A stretch of 48,591 nt of DNA from the NCBI RefSeq assembly GCF_003254575.1, contig NZ_QJUA01000042.1, forward strand, positions 1-48,591, in the 5' to 3' direction. The position numbers were made by a program, and so were the translations under genes. Positions 1-8,419 of the stretch are shown here, one piece after another. The notes under the pieces are model-generated. The model ran no database searches, had not been told where the DNA came from, and worked only from the letters and a program-made list of their open reading frames with translations. The stretch is from Mycobacterium kyogaense (GTDB taxonomy: Bacteria; Actinomycetota; Actinomycetes; Mycobacteriales; Mycobacteriaceae). Numbering within the stretch: the first letter of the stretch is position 1; every line of letters starts with the position of its first letter.

Positions 1-75
1 CCCACACGCCGCTACCAACAGGCCGATAAAACCGCCCGTACCTACCGCACCCGCGAACCCAAACCGCCATCATGA
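1..75 (+). CDS. IS481-family transposase, C-terminal fragment (5' end outside window)
   Basis: Frame 1 is open from the first base and reads 24 residues, beginning PTRRYQQADK and ending in a basic, proline-rich tail before TGA at 73-75. The P-T-R-x-Y-Q string followed by a basic tail resembles the C-terminus of IS481-type DDE transposases in mycobacteria. No catalytic motif is within the window, so the family call rests on this short tail and the adjacent terminal repeats. It could belong to a related element or to an unrelated protein. Confidence 0.45.
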   Translation, partial: PTRRYQQADKTARTYRTREPKPPS

Positions 76-76
76 G

Positions 77-122
77 TGTCAGCGATGTCCCGCGACACAA
101 ATGTCAGCGATGTCCCGAGACA
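77..122 (+). repeat. Two tandem 21-bp units at the insertion-sequence end
   Basis: Positions 77-97 and 102-122 carry the same 21-bp unit (starting TGTCAGCGATGTCCCG) with one mismatch, at a period of 25 bp. Iterated units at an element end are often transposase binding sites. They lie between the putative transposase stop and the 3' end of udgB. Confidence 0.7.
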
Positions 123-146
123 CCACACGTCGGTCAGCGACGAGAA

Positions 147-977
147 TCACGCCGAAGTCGCGCGGGCGCGGGCGAAGATGTCGTCCATCATCGCCGGGGT
201 CAGCCGGCCGGTGAAGGTGTTCTGCTGGCTGGGGTGATAGCAGCCCAGCAGCATGACCTCTCCCGTCGGCGTGTCCAGCGGCGCGGCCGCGCCGTGCCCG
301 AACTTGGGGGCGGGCGTGCCGACGGTGCCGCCGATGCGCCGGATGAGCGCAAGCGCCGCCTGCCAGGCGATCCCGCCCAGTGCGACGACCACGCGCACGT
401 GGGGGCTGATCAGGCGCCACTCGGCGTCCAGCCACGGCGCGCAGGTGGTGCGTTCGGCCGGGGTGGGCGCGTTGCCGGGCGGCGCACACCGAACCGCAGC
501 TGCAACTCGAATACCGTTGAGCGACAATCCGTCTCCACTGTCGACCGCAGTCGGCTGGCTGGCCAGCCCGGTCCGGTACAGAGACCCGAACAGGAAGTCG
601 CCCGACCGGTCGCCGGTGAACACCCGTCCCGTGCGGTTGGCGCCGTTGGCCGCGGGCGCGAGCCCGACGACGAGAATGCCCGGCTTCTCGGAGCCGAACC
701 CGGGTGCGGGCCTCCCCCAGTAGGGCTGATCGATGTAGGACTTCCGCTTGACCACGGCGACCTCTTCGCGCCACGCCACCAGACGCGGGCACGCCCGGCA
801 CACCGACACCTCGGCGTCGAGCTGACCGACCGTCGTGGCGGCGGATGCGAGCGCGACGACCTCGGCCGGTGAATCCGCGGCCGGGGTGCGCTTCGTGGCC
901 GGGTCCCCCGGCCATCCCGTACCCGGGGGCACCGGCGAAGCGAACAGACCACCCGTGCGGGGGTGCGGCAAACTCAC
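147..977 (-). CDS. udgB: Type-5 uracil-DNA glycosylase UdgB (Rv1259-like)
   Basis: Base-excision repair enzyme of the thermostable Fe-S uracil-DNA glycosylase class, which removes uracil and other deaminated bases from DNA in the cytoplasm. The 276-residue protein has an N-terminal CRACPRL motif and later cysteines (VRC and TTC), consistent with four [4Fe-4S] ligands. The active-site segment is GLAPAANGANRTGRVFTG, followed near the C-terminus by the HPSQQNTFTGRLT motif. Start is GTG at 977. The N-terminal SPVPPGTGWPGDPAT is like that remembered for the M. tuberculosis protein, which supports this start. It is the first gene of the core block shared with M. tuberculosis, and its 3' end lies about 20 bp from an insertion-sequence end. 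Confidence 0.9.
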   Translation of the reverse strand: MSLPHPRTGGLFASPVPPGTGWPGDPATKRTPAADSPAEVVALASAATTVGQLDAEVSVCRACPRLVAWREEVAVVKRKSYIDQPYWGRPAPGFGSEKPGILVVGLAPAANGANRTGRVFTGDRSGDFLFGSLYRTGLASQPTAVDSGDGLSLNGIRVAAAVRCAPPGNAPTPAERTTCAPWLDAEWRLISPHVRVVVALGGIAWQAALALIRRIGGTVGTPAPKFGHGAAAPLDTPTGEVMLLGCYHPSQQNTFTGRLTPAMMDDIFARARATSA

Positions 978-1105
978 CGCTCGACCTGTTCGTTACCAGA
1001 AAGCACGGTTCATCGTTACCACGAAACACCGTTTACCTCACCCGCGTTCCGGGCAGTACGGCTCACCATGGATCGCCTGGGAACCCGAGCGAGGTGGGGA
1101 GAAAC

Positions 1106-1783
1106 ATGCGACGAGCACACGCGGCCGTCATCGGTATCTGCGTTCTGGTGACGGGGTGCGGCGCGACCGTCAGCAACGCCGAGTCGCCCGCACCCAGAAC
1201 GATGATCCCCCGGCCGTTGACCGAGCGCGAACTCCCCAAGCTCCTGCTGACCCCCGAACAGGTGGCCCAGGCGATGGCGTCGCCCCCGATGACGGTCACC
1301 GAAGCGCAATCGGCGATGTCGGACAACAGCTCGATCATGGCGCCACCGGAATGCCTCGCCCTCGACGGTGCCGCGGAGGCGGCCGTCTACTCGGCCAGCG
1401 GCTTCACCGCCGAGCGGGACCAGAGCCTCAATGACGGCGACGCGTTCAAGCACTACTCCAAGCAGGCCGTGGTGCTGTTCCCCTACCTCGAGAAGGCCAC
1501 CGCGTTCTTCGACGCTTCGGTCCAGCAGTGGTCCGCCTGCCACCAGTACACGCACACCCAGAGCGGAACCGAGTGGACCGTCGGCGAGATCCGAGCCGCC
1601 GACCACGTCCTGAGCACGGTGTCCACCCTGAACGAGGCCGCGGCACCGGGCTGGGGGTGCGGACGGGCGCTGGCCCAGGCCAACAACGTGATCGTCGACG
1701 TCAACACCTGCAGCGCCGATCCGGCCGACACCGCGGTCAAGATCGCTCAGCAGATCGCCGCCAACGTCGCGGCGACGTGGTGA
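1106..1783 (+). CDS. PknH-type sensor-domain lipoprotein
   Basis: Predicted exported lipoprotein of 225 residues. The N-terminus MRRAHAAVIGICVLVTGCG has a lipobox (LVTGC), so Cys17 should be lipidated and the rest face the outside. The mature part resembles the extracellular PknH_C/sensor domain common in mycobacterial lipoproteins: alternating hydrophobic strands and four cysteines (in APPEC, WSAC, GWGCG and NTCS) that would form two disulfides. Length fits the family. ATG at 1106 is preceded by GGTGGGGAG. It lies 28 bp upstream of the Tap-like efflux gene and may be co-transcribed with it. The ligand is unknown. An upstream in-frame start at 845 was rejected because it would bury the signal peptide. 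Confidence 0.8.
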   Translation: MRRAHAAVIGICVLVTGCGATVSNAESPAPRTMIPRPLTERELPKLLLTPEQVAQAMASPPMTVTEAQSAMSDNSSIMAPPECLALDGAAEAAVYSASGFTAERDQSLNDGDAFKHYSKQAVVLFPYLEKATAFFDASVQQWSACHQYTHTQSGTEWTVGEIRAADHVLSTVSTLNEAAAPGWGCGRALAQANNVIVDVNTCSADPADTAVKIAQQIAANVAATW

Positions 1784-1811
1784 TCGACCGGGAGCTTGCT
1801 ACCGTGCGGCG

Positions 1812-3047
1812 ATGAGCCGGCGCGGCCCCCTGCTACTGATCCTGTTCGCCGCGTTGATGGCGGGCGCCGGGAACGGCATCTCGATGGTCGCGTTTCCGTG
1901 GCTGGTCCTGCAGCACACCGGATCGGCGCTCGACGCCTCGGTGGTCGCGATGGCCGGGACGCTACCGCTTCTGGCCGCGACGCTGATCGCCGGTGCCGCC
2001 GTCGACTTCCTGGGCCGCCGGCGCGTGTCGATGATCTCCGATGCGCTGTCGGCCCTGTCGGTCGCGACGGTCCCGGTACTGGCCCTGCTGTTCGGGGCGC
2101 AAGCCGTCAACGTCGCGGTGCTGGCCGGATTGGCCGCTCTCGGCGCATTTTTCGACCCGGCCGGGATGACCGCACGCGAGACCATGCTGCCCGAGGCCGC
2201 CCAGCGGGCCGGCTGGACTCTGGACCACGCCAACTCGTTCTACGAGGCGGCCTTCAACCTGGCCTACATCGTCGGGCCGGGCATCGGCGGTCTGCTCATC
2301 GCCACGTTGGGCGGGATCAACACGATGTGGGTGACCGCCGGAGCCTTCATGCTCTCGATCGTCGCGATCGCGGTGCTGCGCCTCGAGGGCGCGGGGACGC
2401 CCGATCCGTCGACCCGCGACGGGTCGGTGTGGGCCGGCATCGTCGAGGGGCTTCGCTTCGTGTGGCGCCACCGGGTACTGCGCACGTTGGCGTTCGTCGA
2501 CCTGGCAGCGACGGGCCTCTACATGCCGATGGAAAGCGTGCTGTTCCCCAAGTACTTCACCGACCGCGACGAGCCCGCCCAGCTGGGCTGGGTGCTGATG
2601 GCTCTCAGCATCGGCGGACTGGTCGGCGCCCTGGGCTACGCGGTGCTGTCCCGGTTCACCCGGCGCCGCACCGTGATGATGACCGCGGTGCTGACGCTGG
2701 GGGTGGCGATGACGATCATCGCGTTCCTGCCGCCGCTGCCGCTGATCCTGGTCTTGTGCGCGGTCGTGGGCTTCGTCTACGGCCCGATCGCCCCGATCTA
2801 CAACTACGTCATGCAGACCCAGGCGCCGCCGCACCTGCGGGGCCGCGTGGTGGGCGTGATGGGGTCGCTGGCCTACGCCGCGGGCCCGCTCGGGTTGATC
2901 GTCGCCGGGCCGCTGGCCGATTCGGCCGGGTTGCACGCCACGTTCTTGGCGTTGTCGTTGCCGATGCTCGTGCTCGGCGTGGCCACCGTGTTCTTGCGCC
3001 CATTACGGGAGCTCGATCCCGGGCCGCACGCCGAACAAAGCTCGTAG
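1812..3047 (+). CDS. tap: Tap-like MFS drug efflux transporter (Rv1258c-like)
   Basis: Major facilitator superfamily proton antiporter of 411 residues, about 12 membrane helices. The loop 2-3 signature is AAVDFLGRRRVSM, a variant of the MFS motif A GxxxDRxGRR. Gene position, between udgB and the glycolate-oxidase-like gene, matches Rv1258c. Tap of mycobacteria exports tetracycline and aminoglycosides and affects growth and drug tolerance; those roles are transferred from the family. In M. tuberculosis it is induced through WhiB7, but no clear upstream WhiB7 signal was identified here. The start ATG at 1812 follows the lipoprotein by 28 bp. Confidence 0.85.
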   Translation: MSRRGPLLLILFAALMAGAGNGISMVAFPWLVLQHTGSALDASVVAMAGTLPLLAATLIAGAAVDFLGRRRVSMISDALSALSVATVPVLALLFGAQAVNVAVLAGLAALGAFFDPAGMTARETMLPEAAQRAGWTLDHANSFYEAAFNLAYIVGPGIGGLLIATLGGINTMWVTAGAFMLSIVAIAVLRLEGAGTPDPSTRDGSVWAGIVEGLRFVWRHRVLRTLAFVDLAATGLYMPMESVLFPKYFTDRDEPAQLGWVLMALSIGGLVGALGYAVLSRFTRRRTVMMTAVLTLGVAMTIIAFLPPLPLILVLCAVVGFVYGPIAPIYNYVMQTQAPPHLRGRVVGVMGSLAYAAGPLGLIVAGPLADSAGLHATFLALSLPMLVLGVATVFLRPLRELDPGPHAEQSS

Positions 3048-3057
3048 CATCGAGCAC

Positions 3058-4425
3058 GTGGCTTCTGACGTGCTCGACGAACTGACCGCAGCGCTGCCCG
3101 AGGGCACCGTCGTCACCGATCCCGACATCGTGGCGTCGTATCGGCAGGACCGCGCCGCCGATCCGATTGCGGGCACGCCGATGGCCGTGGTGCGGCCGCT
3201 GCGTACCGACGAGGTGCAGACCGTGCTGCGCTGGGCCAGTGCGCACCGGATCGCCGTGGTCCCCCGCGGCATGGGCACCGGATTGTCGGGCGGCGCAACA
3301 GCTCTCGACGGCGGCATCGTGTTGTCCACCGAGAAGATGCGGGACATCTCGATCGATCCGGTGACCCGTACCGCCGTCGTCCAACCCGGACTTCTCAATG
3401 CCGAGGTCAAGAAGGCCGTCGCCGAGTACGGGCTCTGGTACCCACCCGACCCGTCGTCCTACGAGATCTGCAGCATCGGCGGGAACATCGCCACCAACGC
3501 GGGTGGTCTGTGCTGCGTCAAGTACGGCGTGACGACCGACTACGTGCTCGGAATGCAGGTGGTGCTGGCCGACGGGACCGCTGTGCGACTCGGCGGTCCC
3601 CGATTGAAAGACGTTGCAGGACTGTCGTTGACGAAGCTGTTCGTCGGAAGCGAAGGCACCCTCGGTGTGGTCACCGAGGTGACGTTGAAACTGCTGCCCG
3701 CCCAGCAGGGCGCCTGCACCGTGGTGGCGTCCTTCGATTCGGTCGAGGCGGCGGCGCGAGCCGTCGTCACGATCACCGGCAAGATCCGGCCGTCCATGCT
3801 CGAGTTCATGGATGCCGTGGCGATCAACGCGGTGGAAGACAAACTGCGCATGGGCCTGGACCGCAACGCCGCCGCGATGATGGTCGCGGCGAGCGATGAT
3901 CGCGGACCTGCCGGCGCCCGCGACGCCGAGTACATGGCCGAGGTGTTCACCGAACACGGTGCCACGGAGGTGTTTTCGACTTCCGATCCCGAGGAGGGCG
4001 AAGCCTTCGTCGCCGCCAGGCGGTTCGCGATCCCCGCGGTGGAAGCCCGGGGGTCACTGCTGCTCGAAGACGTCGGCGTACCGCTGCCCGCTCTGGCCGA
4101 TCTGGTCGGCGGCGTGGAGAAGATCGCCGCCAATCACGACCTGATGATCTCGGTGATCGCGCATGCCGGCGACGGCAACACCCACCCGCTGATCGTCTTC
4201 GATCCCACGGATGCGGCGATGGAGCAGCGCGCCCAGCAGGCATTCGGCGAGATCATGGACCTCGCCGTCTCCCTGGGCGGCACGATCACCGGCGAGCACG
4301 GCGTGGGCCGACTCAAGCGACCGTGGCTGGCGGGTCAGCTCGGACCCGAGGTGATGGACCTCAATCGGCGGATCAAGACGGCACTGGATCCGCACGGCAT
4401 CCTCAACCCCGGCGCCGCAATCTGA
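3058..4425 (+). CDS. FAD-linked oxidase, GlcD/D-lactate dehydrogenase type (Rv1257c-like)
   Basis: Flavoprotein of 455 residues of the vanillyl-alcohol-oxidase fold, oxidising a 2-hydroxy acid such as glycolate or D-lactate. The N-terminal FAD-binding domain shows the PP-loop PRGMGTGLSGGA (about residue 68) and the SIGGNIATNAGG motif (about 140). The C-terminal domain carries HAGDGNTHP (about 364) and GEHGVGRLK (about 411), which in the family hold the substrate and metal-binding histidines. Start GTG at 3058, 10 bp after tap. It is the last core gene before the accessory block; in M. tuberculosis its orthologue is followed directly by cyp130 (here at 32662). Confidence 0.85.
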   Translation: MASDVLDELTAALPEGTVVTDPDIVASYRQDRAADPIAGTPMAVVRPLRTDEVQTVLRWASAHRIAVVPRGMGTGLSGGATALDGGIVLSTEKMRDISIDPVTRTAVVQPGLLNAEVKKAVAEYGLWYPPDPSSYEICSIGGNIATNAGGLCCVKYGVTTDYVLGMQVVLADGTAVRLGGPRLKDVAGLSLTKLFVGSEGTLGVVTEVTLKLLPAQQGACTVVASFDSVEAAARAVVTITGKIRPSMLEFMDAVAINAVEDKLRMGLDRNAAAMMVAASDDRGPAGARDAEYMAEVFTEHGATEVFSTSDPEEGEAFVAARRFAIPAVEARGSLLLEDVGVPLPALADLVGGVEKIAANHDLMISVIAHAGDGNTHPLIVFDPTDAAMEQRAQQAFGEIMDLAVSLGGTITGEHGVGRLKRPWLAGQLGPEVMDLNRRIKTALDPHGILNPGAAI

Positions 4426-4435
4426 CGCGCCGACA

Positions 4436-4546
4436 TAACTGGAGTTACATCATCCGGGCTATGCAAAGCTTTCGCTAAGCGAAGTTCACGGTCCTGCCTC
4501 CCACCTAGATCTCGCAACTACATAACCGTAGTGATATATATACCCA
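4436..4546 (+). promoter_or_regulatory. Promoter region of the MarR-mmpS-mmpL operon with three small palindromes
   Basis: Three inverted repeats precede the MarR gene: TAACT-GG-AGTTA at 4436-4447, TTCGCT-A-AGCGAA at 4471-4483 and ACTAC-N6-GTAGT at 4517-4532. The last abuts an AT-rich GTGATATATATAC stretch that may serve as the -10 element only about 10 bp before the GTG start, suggesting a leaderless transcript. MarR proteins repress their own operons by binding such palindromes. Which of the three is the operator is unknown. Confidence 0.5.
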
Positions 4547-5032
4547 GTGCCCGACCGCGCCGCTCCCGCTGTCGACAGCATCGGTTCCCTCGTCGACCAT
4601 GCTGCCGATCTCCTCGTCCGACACCTCAGCGACCGCGCCGACATGACCGCGTCGGCCGGCTTCGTGATGAACCGGCTGCACCGTGAAGGTCCCACCCGGC
4701 TGACCACGCTCGCCGCCAAAGAGGGCGTCAGCCAGCCGTCGATGACGCAGCTGATCCAGCGGCTCGAGCGGCGCGGCCTGGTGGCCAAGGTCGCCGATCC
4801 CGGCGACGGGCGGGCCACCTTGATCGGCGTCACGGAGGACGGGATCGCGCTGATGAACGCCCGCGCCGCCGCACGGCGCGAGCGCCTCGCGAAGCTGCTC
4901 GCGGCGATCAGCGACGAGGAGCGCGACGCATTGACGCTCGCCGCCCGTGTCGCGCTTCCCGTCCTCCAGTCGCTGGCCGCCACCGCCGACACCCTCTGCC
5001 TGGATACCGCCGACGAACAGGGACTGACATGA
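4547..5032 (+). CDS. MarR-family regulator of the adjacent MmpS/MmpL pair
   Basis: Transcriptional regulator of 161 residues with a winged helix: recognition helix in KEGVSQPSMTQLIQRLERRG (about 64-83) and wing VADPGDGRATLIGVTEDG (about 85-102), both typical of MarR. The C-terminal helix would dimerise. Its stop overlaps the mmpS start (ATGA), so it is translationally coupled to the transporter and probably represses it. This recalls Rv0678 (MmpR5), which represses mmpS5-mmpL5, but that gene is divergently transcribed while this one is the first gene of the operon. Inducer unknown. Confidence 0.85.
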   Translation: MPDRAAPAVDSIGSLVDHAADLLVRHLSDRADMTASAGFVMNRLHREGPTRLTTLAAKEGVSQPSMTQLIQRLERRGLVAKVADPGDGRATLIGVTEDGIALMNARAAARRERLAKLLAAISDEERDALTLAARVALPVLQSLAATADTLCLDTADEQGLT

Positions 5033-5463
5033 GACTCCTGCGGAGAGGACTGAAGAAGATGTGGATCCCGCTCGTGTTGATCGTGGTGCTGTCCGTGTCC
5101 GGTCTGGTCGTTTCGCGACTGCACCGCCAGTTCGCGTCCACAGACCTCAACGCCAACGCGGGCGCAGGAATAGAAATCGTGCAGTTCAACCCGAAAGTGA
5201 TGGTGTACGAGGTGTTTGGCGCGCCAGGGTCGACCGCAGAGATCAGCTACTTCGATCCCGACGCCAACGTGCACACGCTCACCGCGACGCTGCCCTGGAC
5301 CGTCTCGCTGTCGACGACGCTCCCGTCGGTCAGCGCGAATCTGATGGCGCGGGCTGACGCGGACTCGATCGGCTGCCGCGTCACCGTCAACGGGACAGTC
5401 CTCGACGAACGCCGGGCCGACGGTGTCGACGCCCAGACCTACTGCTTGGTGAAATCCGCGTGA
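5029..5463 (+). CDS. MmpS-family membrane accessory protein
   Basis: Small partner of an MmpL transporter, 144 residues. A basic N-terminus (MRLLRRGLKK) precedes one membrane helix (about residues 11-28, WIPLVLIVVLSVSGLVVS), then an extracytoplasmic beta-rich domain with the family's VFGAPGSTAEISYFD and PWTVSLSTTLP segments and a C-terminal cysteine pair (IGC and TYC). MmpS proteins sit in the periplasm with the transporter. Start overlaps the MarR stop; stop overlaps the mmpL GTG start. Closest in type to MmpS4/S5. A start at ATG 5059 would remove the positive N-terminus and is less likely. Confidence 0.9.
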   Translation: MRLLRRGLKKMWIPLVLIVVLSVSGLVVSRLHRQFASTDLNANAGAGIEIVQFNPKVMVYEVFGAPGSTAEISYFDPDANVHTLTATLPWTVSLSTTLPSVSANLMARADADSIGCRVTVNGTVLDERRADGVDAQTYCLVKSA

Positions 5464-8360
5464 TCACACACGGCAAGCGGTTCGCGCACCGTCCGGAGAA
5501 GCACACCAAGGGACACCCCGTGGCCCACGTTCTGCGCATCATGTCCGTACCGGTCATCCTGGCGTGGATCGCCATCGCAGTCCTGGTGAACGTCATTGCC
5601 CCCCAGCTCGAGGTGGTGGGCGAAGAGCACTCGGCGCCGATGACCCCCAACGACGCACCCTCGGTTCAGGCGATGAAAGAGATGGGAGCGAACTTCAAGG
5701 AGTTCGATTCCAACAGCACCGTCATGGTGATCGTCGAGGGTCAGCAGCCACTGGGACCAGATGCCCACCAGTACTACGACGAGATCGTCAAGAAGCTCCG
5801 CCAAGACCCCGAGCACATCCAGCACATCCAGGACTTCTGGGGCGACACCCTGACCGCCGCCGGCGCCCAGAGCTCCGACGGCAAAGCCGCCTACGTGATG
5901 CTGAACCTGGCCGGCGAGCAGGGCCAGACGCTGTCCAACACCGGTGTCCAGCACGTACGAGAAGCCATCGCCAACACGCCGGCCCCACAGGGCGTGCAGG
6001 CCTACGTCACCGGACCCGCGGCACTCACCGACGACATGCACGTCATCGGCAACGCGAGCCTCGGCCAAATCACCGCCTTCACGTTGCTCGCGATCTTCTT
6101 CATGCTGCTGGTGGTTTTCCGGTCGCTCGTCACGACCCTGATCCAGCTGTTCCTCACCGCGATCGGCCTACTGACCGCGCGCGGCGTCGTCGCAGTGCTT
6201 GCCGACAACGGCTCCTTCGGCCTGACCACGTTCGCAGGCAACATCCTCACGATGCTCGCCATCGCCGCTGCCACCGACTACGGCATTTTCCTGTTCGGTC
6301 GCTACCGCGAGGCGCGTAGTGCCGGTGAAGACCGGGAAACGGCCTACCACACCACCTTCCGTTCAGTGACCCCGGTGATCATCGGCTCCGGGTTGACGAT
6401 CGCCGGCGCCACCTACTGCCTGTCGTTCGCGCGGCTCCCGTACTTCTCCACCATGGGTGAGCCGGTAGCGATCGGGATGGTCGTCGTCGTGGCCTCGGCC
6501 GTCACATTGGGCCCCGCGGTGCTGTTCCTCGGCAGCAAGATCGGCCTGTTCGAATCGAAAGGCGATGCGCGCAGCCGCTTCTGGCGTCGGGTCGGTACCG
6601 CGGTCGTGCGCTGGCCCGGTCCGATCCTGGTGGCGAGCGCGTTCATCGTGCTCATCGGGCTCGTCGCGATACCCGGCTACAAACCGGCATACAACGACCG
6701 CTACTACTTGCCCGACAACGCCCAGGCGAACATCGGCTACGCGGCTGCCGACCGGCATTTCACCCCGGCCCGGATGAATCCGGACATCATCATGGTCGAA
6801 GCCGACCACGACATGCGCAATCCCGGCGACATGCTCGTGTTGAACGCGATCGGCCGCAACGTGATGCAGGCCAGGGGTATCGCGATGGTGCAGAGCATCA
6901 CCCGGCCGCTGGGCATCCCGATCCAGCACAGCTCGATTCCGTTCCAGACCAGTGTGTCCGGTCAGGTACAGAACCAAAACCTGCCGTTCCAGCGCGCGCA
7001 GTTGGACAACATGAAGAAGATGGCAGAGGCCACCCAGGCCAACATCGACATCATGGAGAAGCAATATCAGCTCTCACTCAAACAGACTCAGATCACCCAG
7101 GATTCGGCGCAGAAATCCAAGGAGTTGTTGCAGATCACCGAGCAGCTCCGTGACCACATCGCGGATTTCGACGACCAGTTCCGGCCCATGCGCAACTACT
7201 TATACTGGGAACCGCACTGCTACGACATCCCGATGTGCGCAGCCATCAGGTCGCTGTTCGACTCACTCGACGGGATCGACCAGCTGACCGACGCACAAGG
7301 TGAGGTGCAAGGCAACACCGATCAACTCGCCGACCTGGCTCCCCAGCTGACGGCGCTGCTGCCCCAAACCATCGCGACGTCGAAGCAGACGTTGGCGATG
7401 ACGTGGGCGTCCTACAACTCGCAGAAGGCGCTGCTCGACCAGATGGGCGCGATGAACGACACCGCGCTCGCGATGGGCGCGGCGTTCGACACCGCCAAGA
7501 ACGACGACCTGTTCTTCCTGCCGCCGGAAGCGTTCAGCAATCCCGACTTCCAGCGTGGCCTGAAGATGTTCATGTCTCCCGACGGGAAGTCGGCCCGACT
7601 GTTCATCACCCACCAGAGCGATCCTGCGACGGTGGAGGGCATCTCGCGCGTGGATGCCGAACGTGAAGCCGCGCAGAACGCGATCAAGATGACCTCACTG
7701 TCAAACGCGAAGATCCTCATCGGCGGGACCGCAGCCACCTACAAGGACATGTCCGACGGGGCGAAGTACGACCTTCTGATCGCCGTGGTCTCTGCGCTGA
7801 CGCTGATCTTCATGATCATGCTGATCCTGACCCGTAGCGTGGTGGCGGCGGCCACGATCGTGGGCACCGCGGCCAGTTCGATCGCCGCGTCGTTCGGCAT
7901 CTCCGTGCTGATCTGGCAGGATCTGCTCGGCATCCAGATGCACTGGCTGGTCATGCTGATGTCGGTCATCATCCTGCTGGCCGTCGGCGCGGACTACAAC
8001 CTCCTGCTGGTGCACCGCTTCCGCGAGGAGATCCACGCCGGCCTGAAGACCGGCATCATCCGGTCGATGGCCGGCACCGGTGGGGTCGTCACCTCGGCGG
8101 GCCTTGTGTTCGCTGCGACGATGGCAGCGATGCTGGGCAGCAGCCTGACTGTGTTGGCGCAGATGGGATCGACGATCGCGATCGGCCTGTTGGTCGACAC
8201 GCTGGTGGTCCGGTCGTTCCTGATGCCGTCGATCGCGACGCTGTTGGGTCGCTGGTTCTGGTGGCCGCAGGTGGTCTACCCGCGCGGGGACAACCATTTC
8301 CTGCCACCGGCGGCGCCGGCACGGGACGACGACACCGCCCCGGTGCCTGTCGGAGGCTGA
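5460..8360 (+). CDS. MmpL-family RND transporter
   Basis: Proton-driven export of lipids, siderophores or drugs across the inner membrane, 966 residues, the usual size for MmpL4/MmpL5. Two halves each carry the MmpL proton-relay Asp-Tyr pair: TDYGIFLFGRYREA (about 271-284) and ADYNLLLVHRFREE (about 844-857). Between them lies a long extracytoplasmic domain with a helical, Gln/Lys-rich coiled-coil (about 515-660, around MKKMAEATQANIDIMEKQ) containing a close cysteine pair (PHCYDIPMC). Such a long coil is a feature of the MmpL4/5 branch. GTG start overlaps mmpS by 4 bp. Substrate cannot be told from sequence; siderophore or drug export are both possible. Confidence 0.92.
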   Translation: MITHGKRFAHRPEKHTKGHPVAHVLRIMSVPVILAWIAIAVLVNVIAPQLEVVGEEHSAPMTPNDAPSVQAMKEMGANFKEFDSNSTVMVIVEGQQPLGPDAHQYYDEIVKKLRQDPEHIQHIQDFWGDTLTAAGAQSSDGKAAYVMLNLAGEQGQTLSNTGVQHVREAIANTPAPQGVQAYVTGPAALTDDMHVIGNASLGQITAFTLLAIFFMLLVVFRSLVTTLIQLFLTAIGLLTARGVVAVLADNGSFGLTTFAGNILTMLAIAAATDYGIFLFGRYREARSAGEDRETAYHTTFRSVTPVIIGSGLTIAGATYCLSFARLPYFSTMGEPVAIGMVVVVASAVTLGPAVLFLGSKIGLFESKGDARSRFWRRVGTAVVRWPGPILVASAFIVLIGLVAIPGYKPAYNDRYYLPDNAQANIGYAAADRHFTPARMNPDIIMVEADHDMRNPGDMLVLNAIGRNVMQARGIAMVQSITRPLGIPIQHSSIPFQTSVSGQVQNQNLPFQRAQLDNMKKMAEATQANIDIMEKQYQLSLKQTQITQDSAQKSKELLQITEQLRDHIADFDDQFRPMRNYLYWEPHCYDIPMCAAIRSLFDSLDGIDQLTDAQGEVQGNTDQLADLAPQLTALLPQTIATSKQTLAMTWASYNSQKALLDQMGAMNDTALAMGAAFDTAKNDDLFFLPPEAFSNPDFQRGLKMFMSPDGKSARLFITHQSDPATVEGISRVDAEREAAQNAIKMTSLSNAKILIGGTAATYKDMSDGAKYDLLIAVVSALTLIFMIMLILTRSVVAAATIVGTAASSIAASFGISVLIWQDLLGIQMHWLVMLMSVIILLAVGADYNLLLVHRFREEIHAGLKTGIIRSMAGTGGVVTSAGLVFAATMAAMLGSSLTVLAQMGSTIAIGLLVDTLVVRSFLMPSIATLLGRWFWWPQVVYPRGDNHFLPPAAPARDDDTAPVPVGG

Positions 8361-8419
8361 GTCGCTCCCGTCCCGCGTGGCAACTCGGTGATCAGGAGTC
8401 ACACGGTTACCATCACGCG

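Larger units (their letters stand above)
1..128 (+). mobile_element. 3' end of an IS481-like insertion sequence (cut by window edge)
   Basis: The window opens inside a reading frame that looks like a transposase tail (stop at 73-75). It is followed at once by two near-identical 21-bp units and then by the 3' end of udgB, which begins at 147 on the other strand. From memory of mycobacterial genomes, IS481-type elements end in repeats of this kind, reading like TGTCAGCGATGTCCCGAGAC. The right boundary near 122-128 is inferred; the target-site duplication cannot be checked because the other end lies outside the window. Confidence 0.55.

Noticed and set aside
4439..4451. AACTGGAGTTACA shared with the region upstream of mdlC (minus strand, about 23673-23685)
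   Set aside because: A 13-base match is expected several times by chance in a window of this size, and before mdlC the GGAG part is simply the ribosome-binding site.
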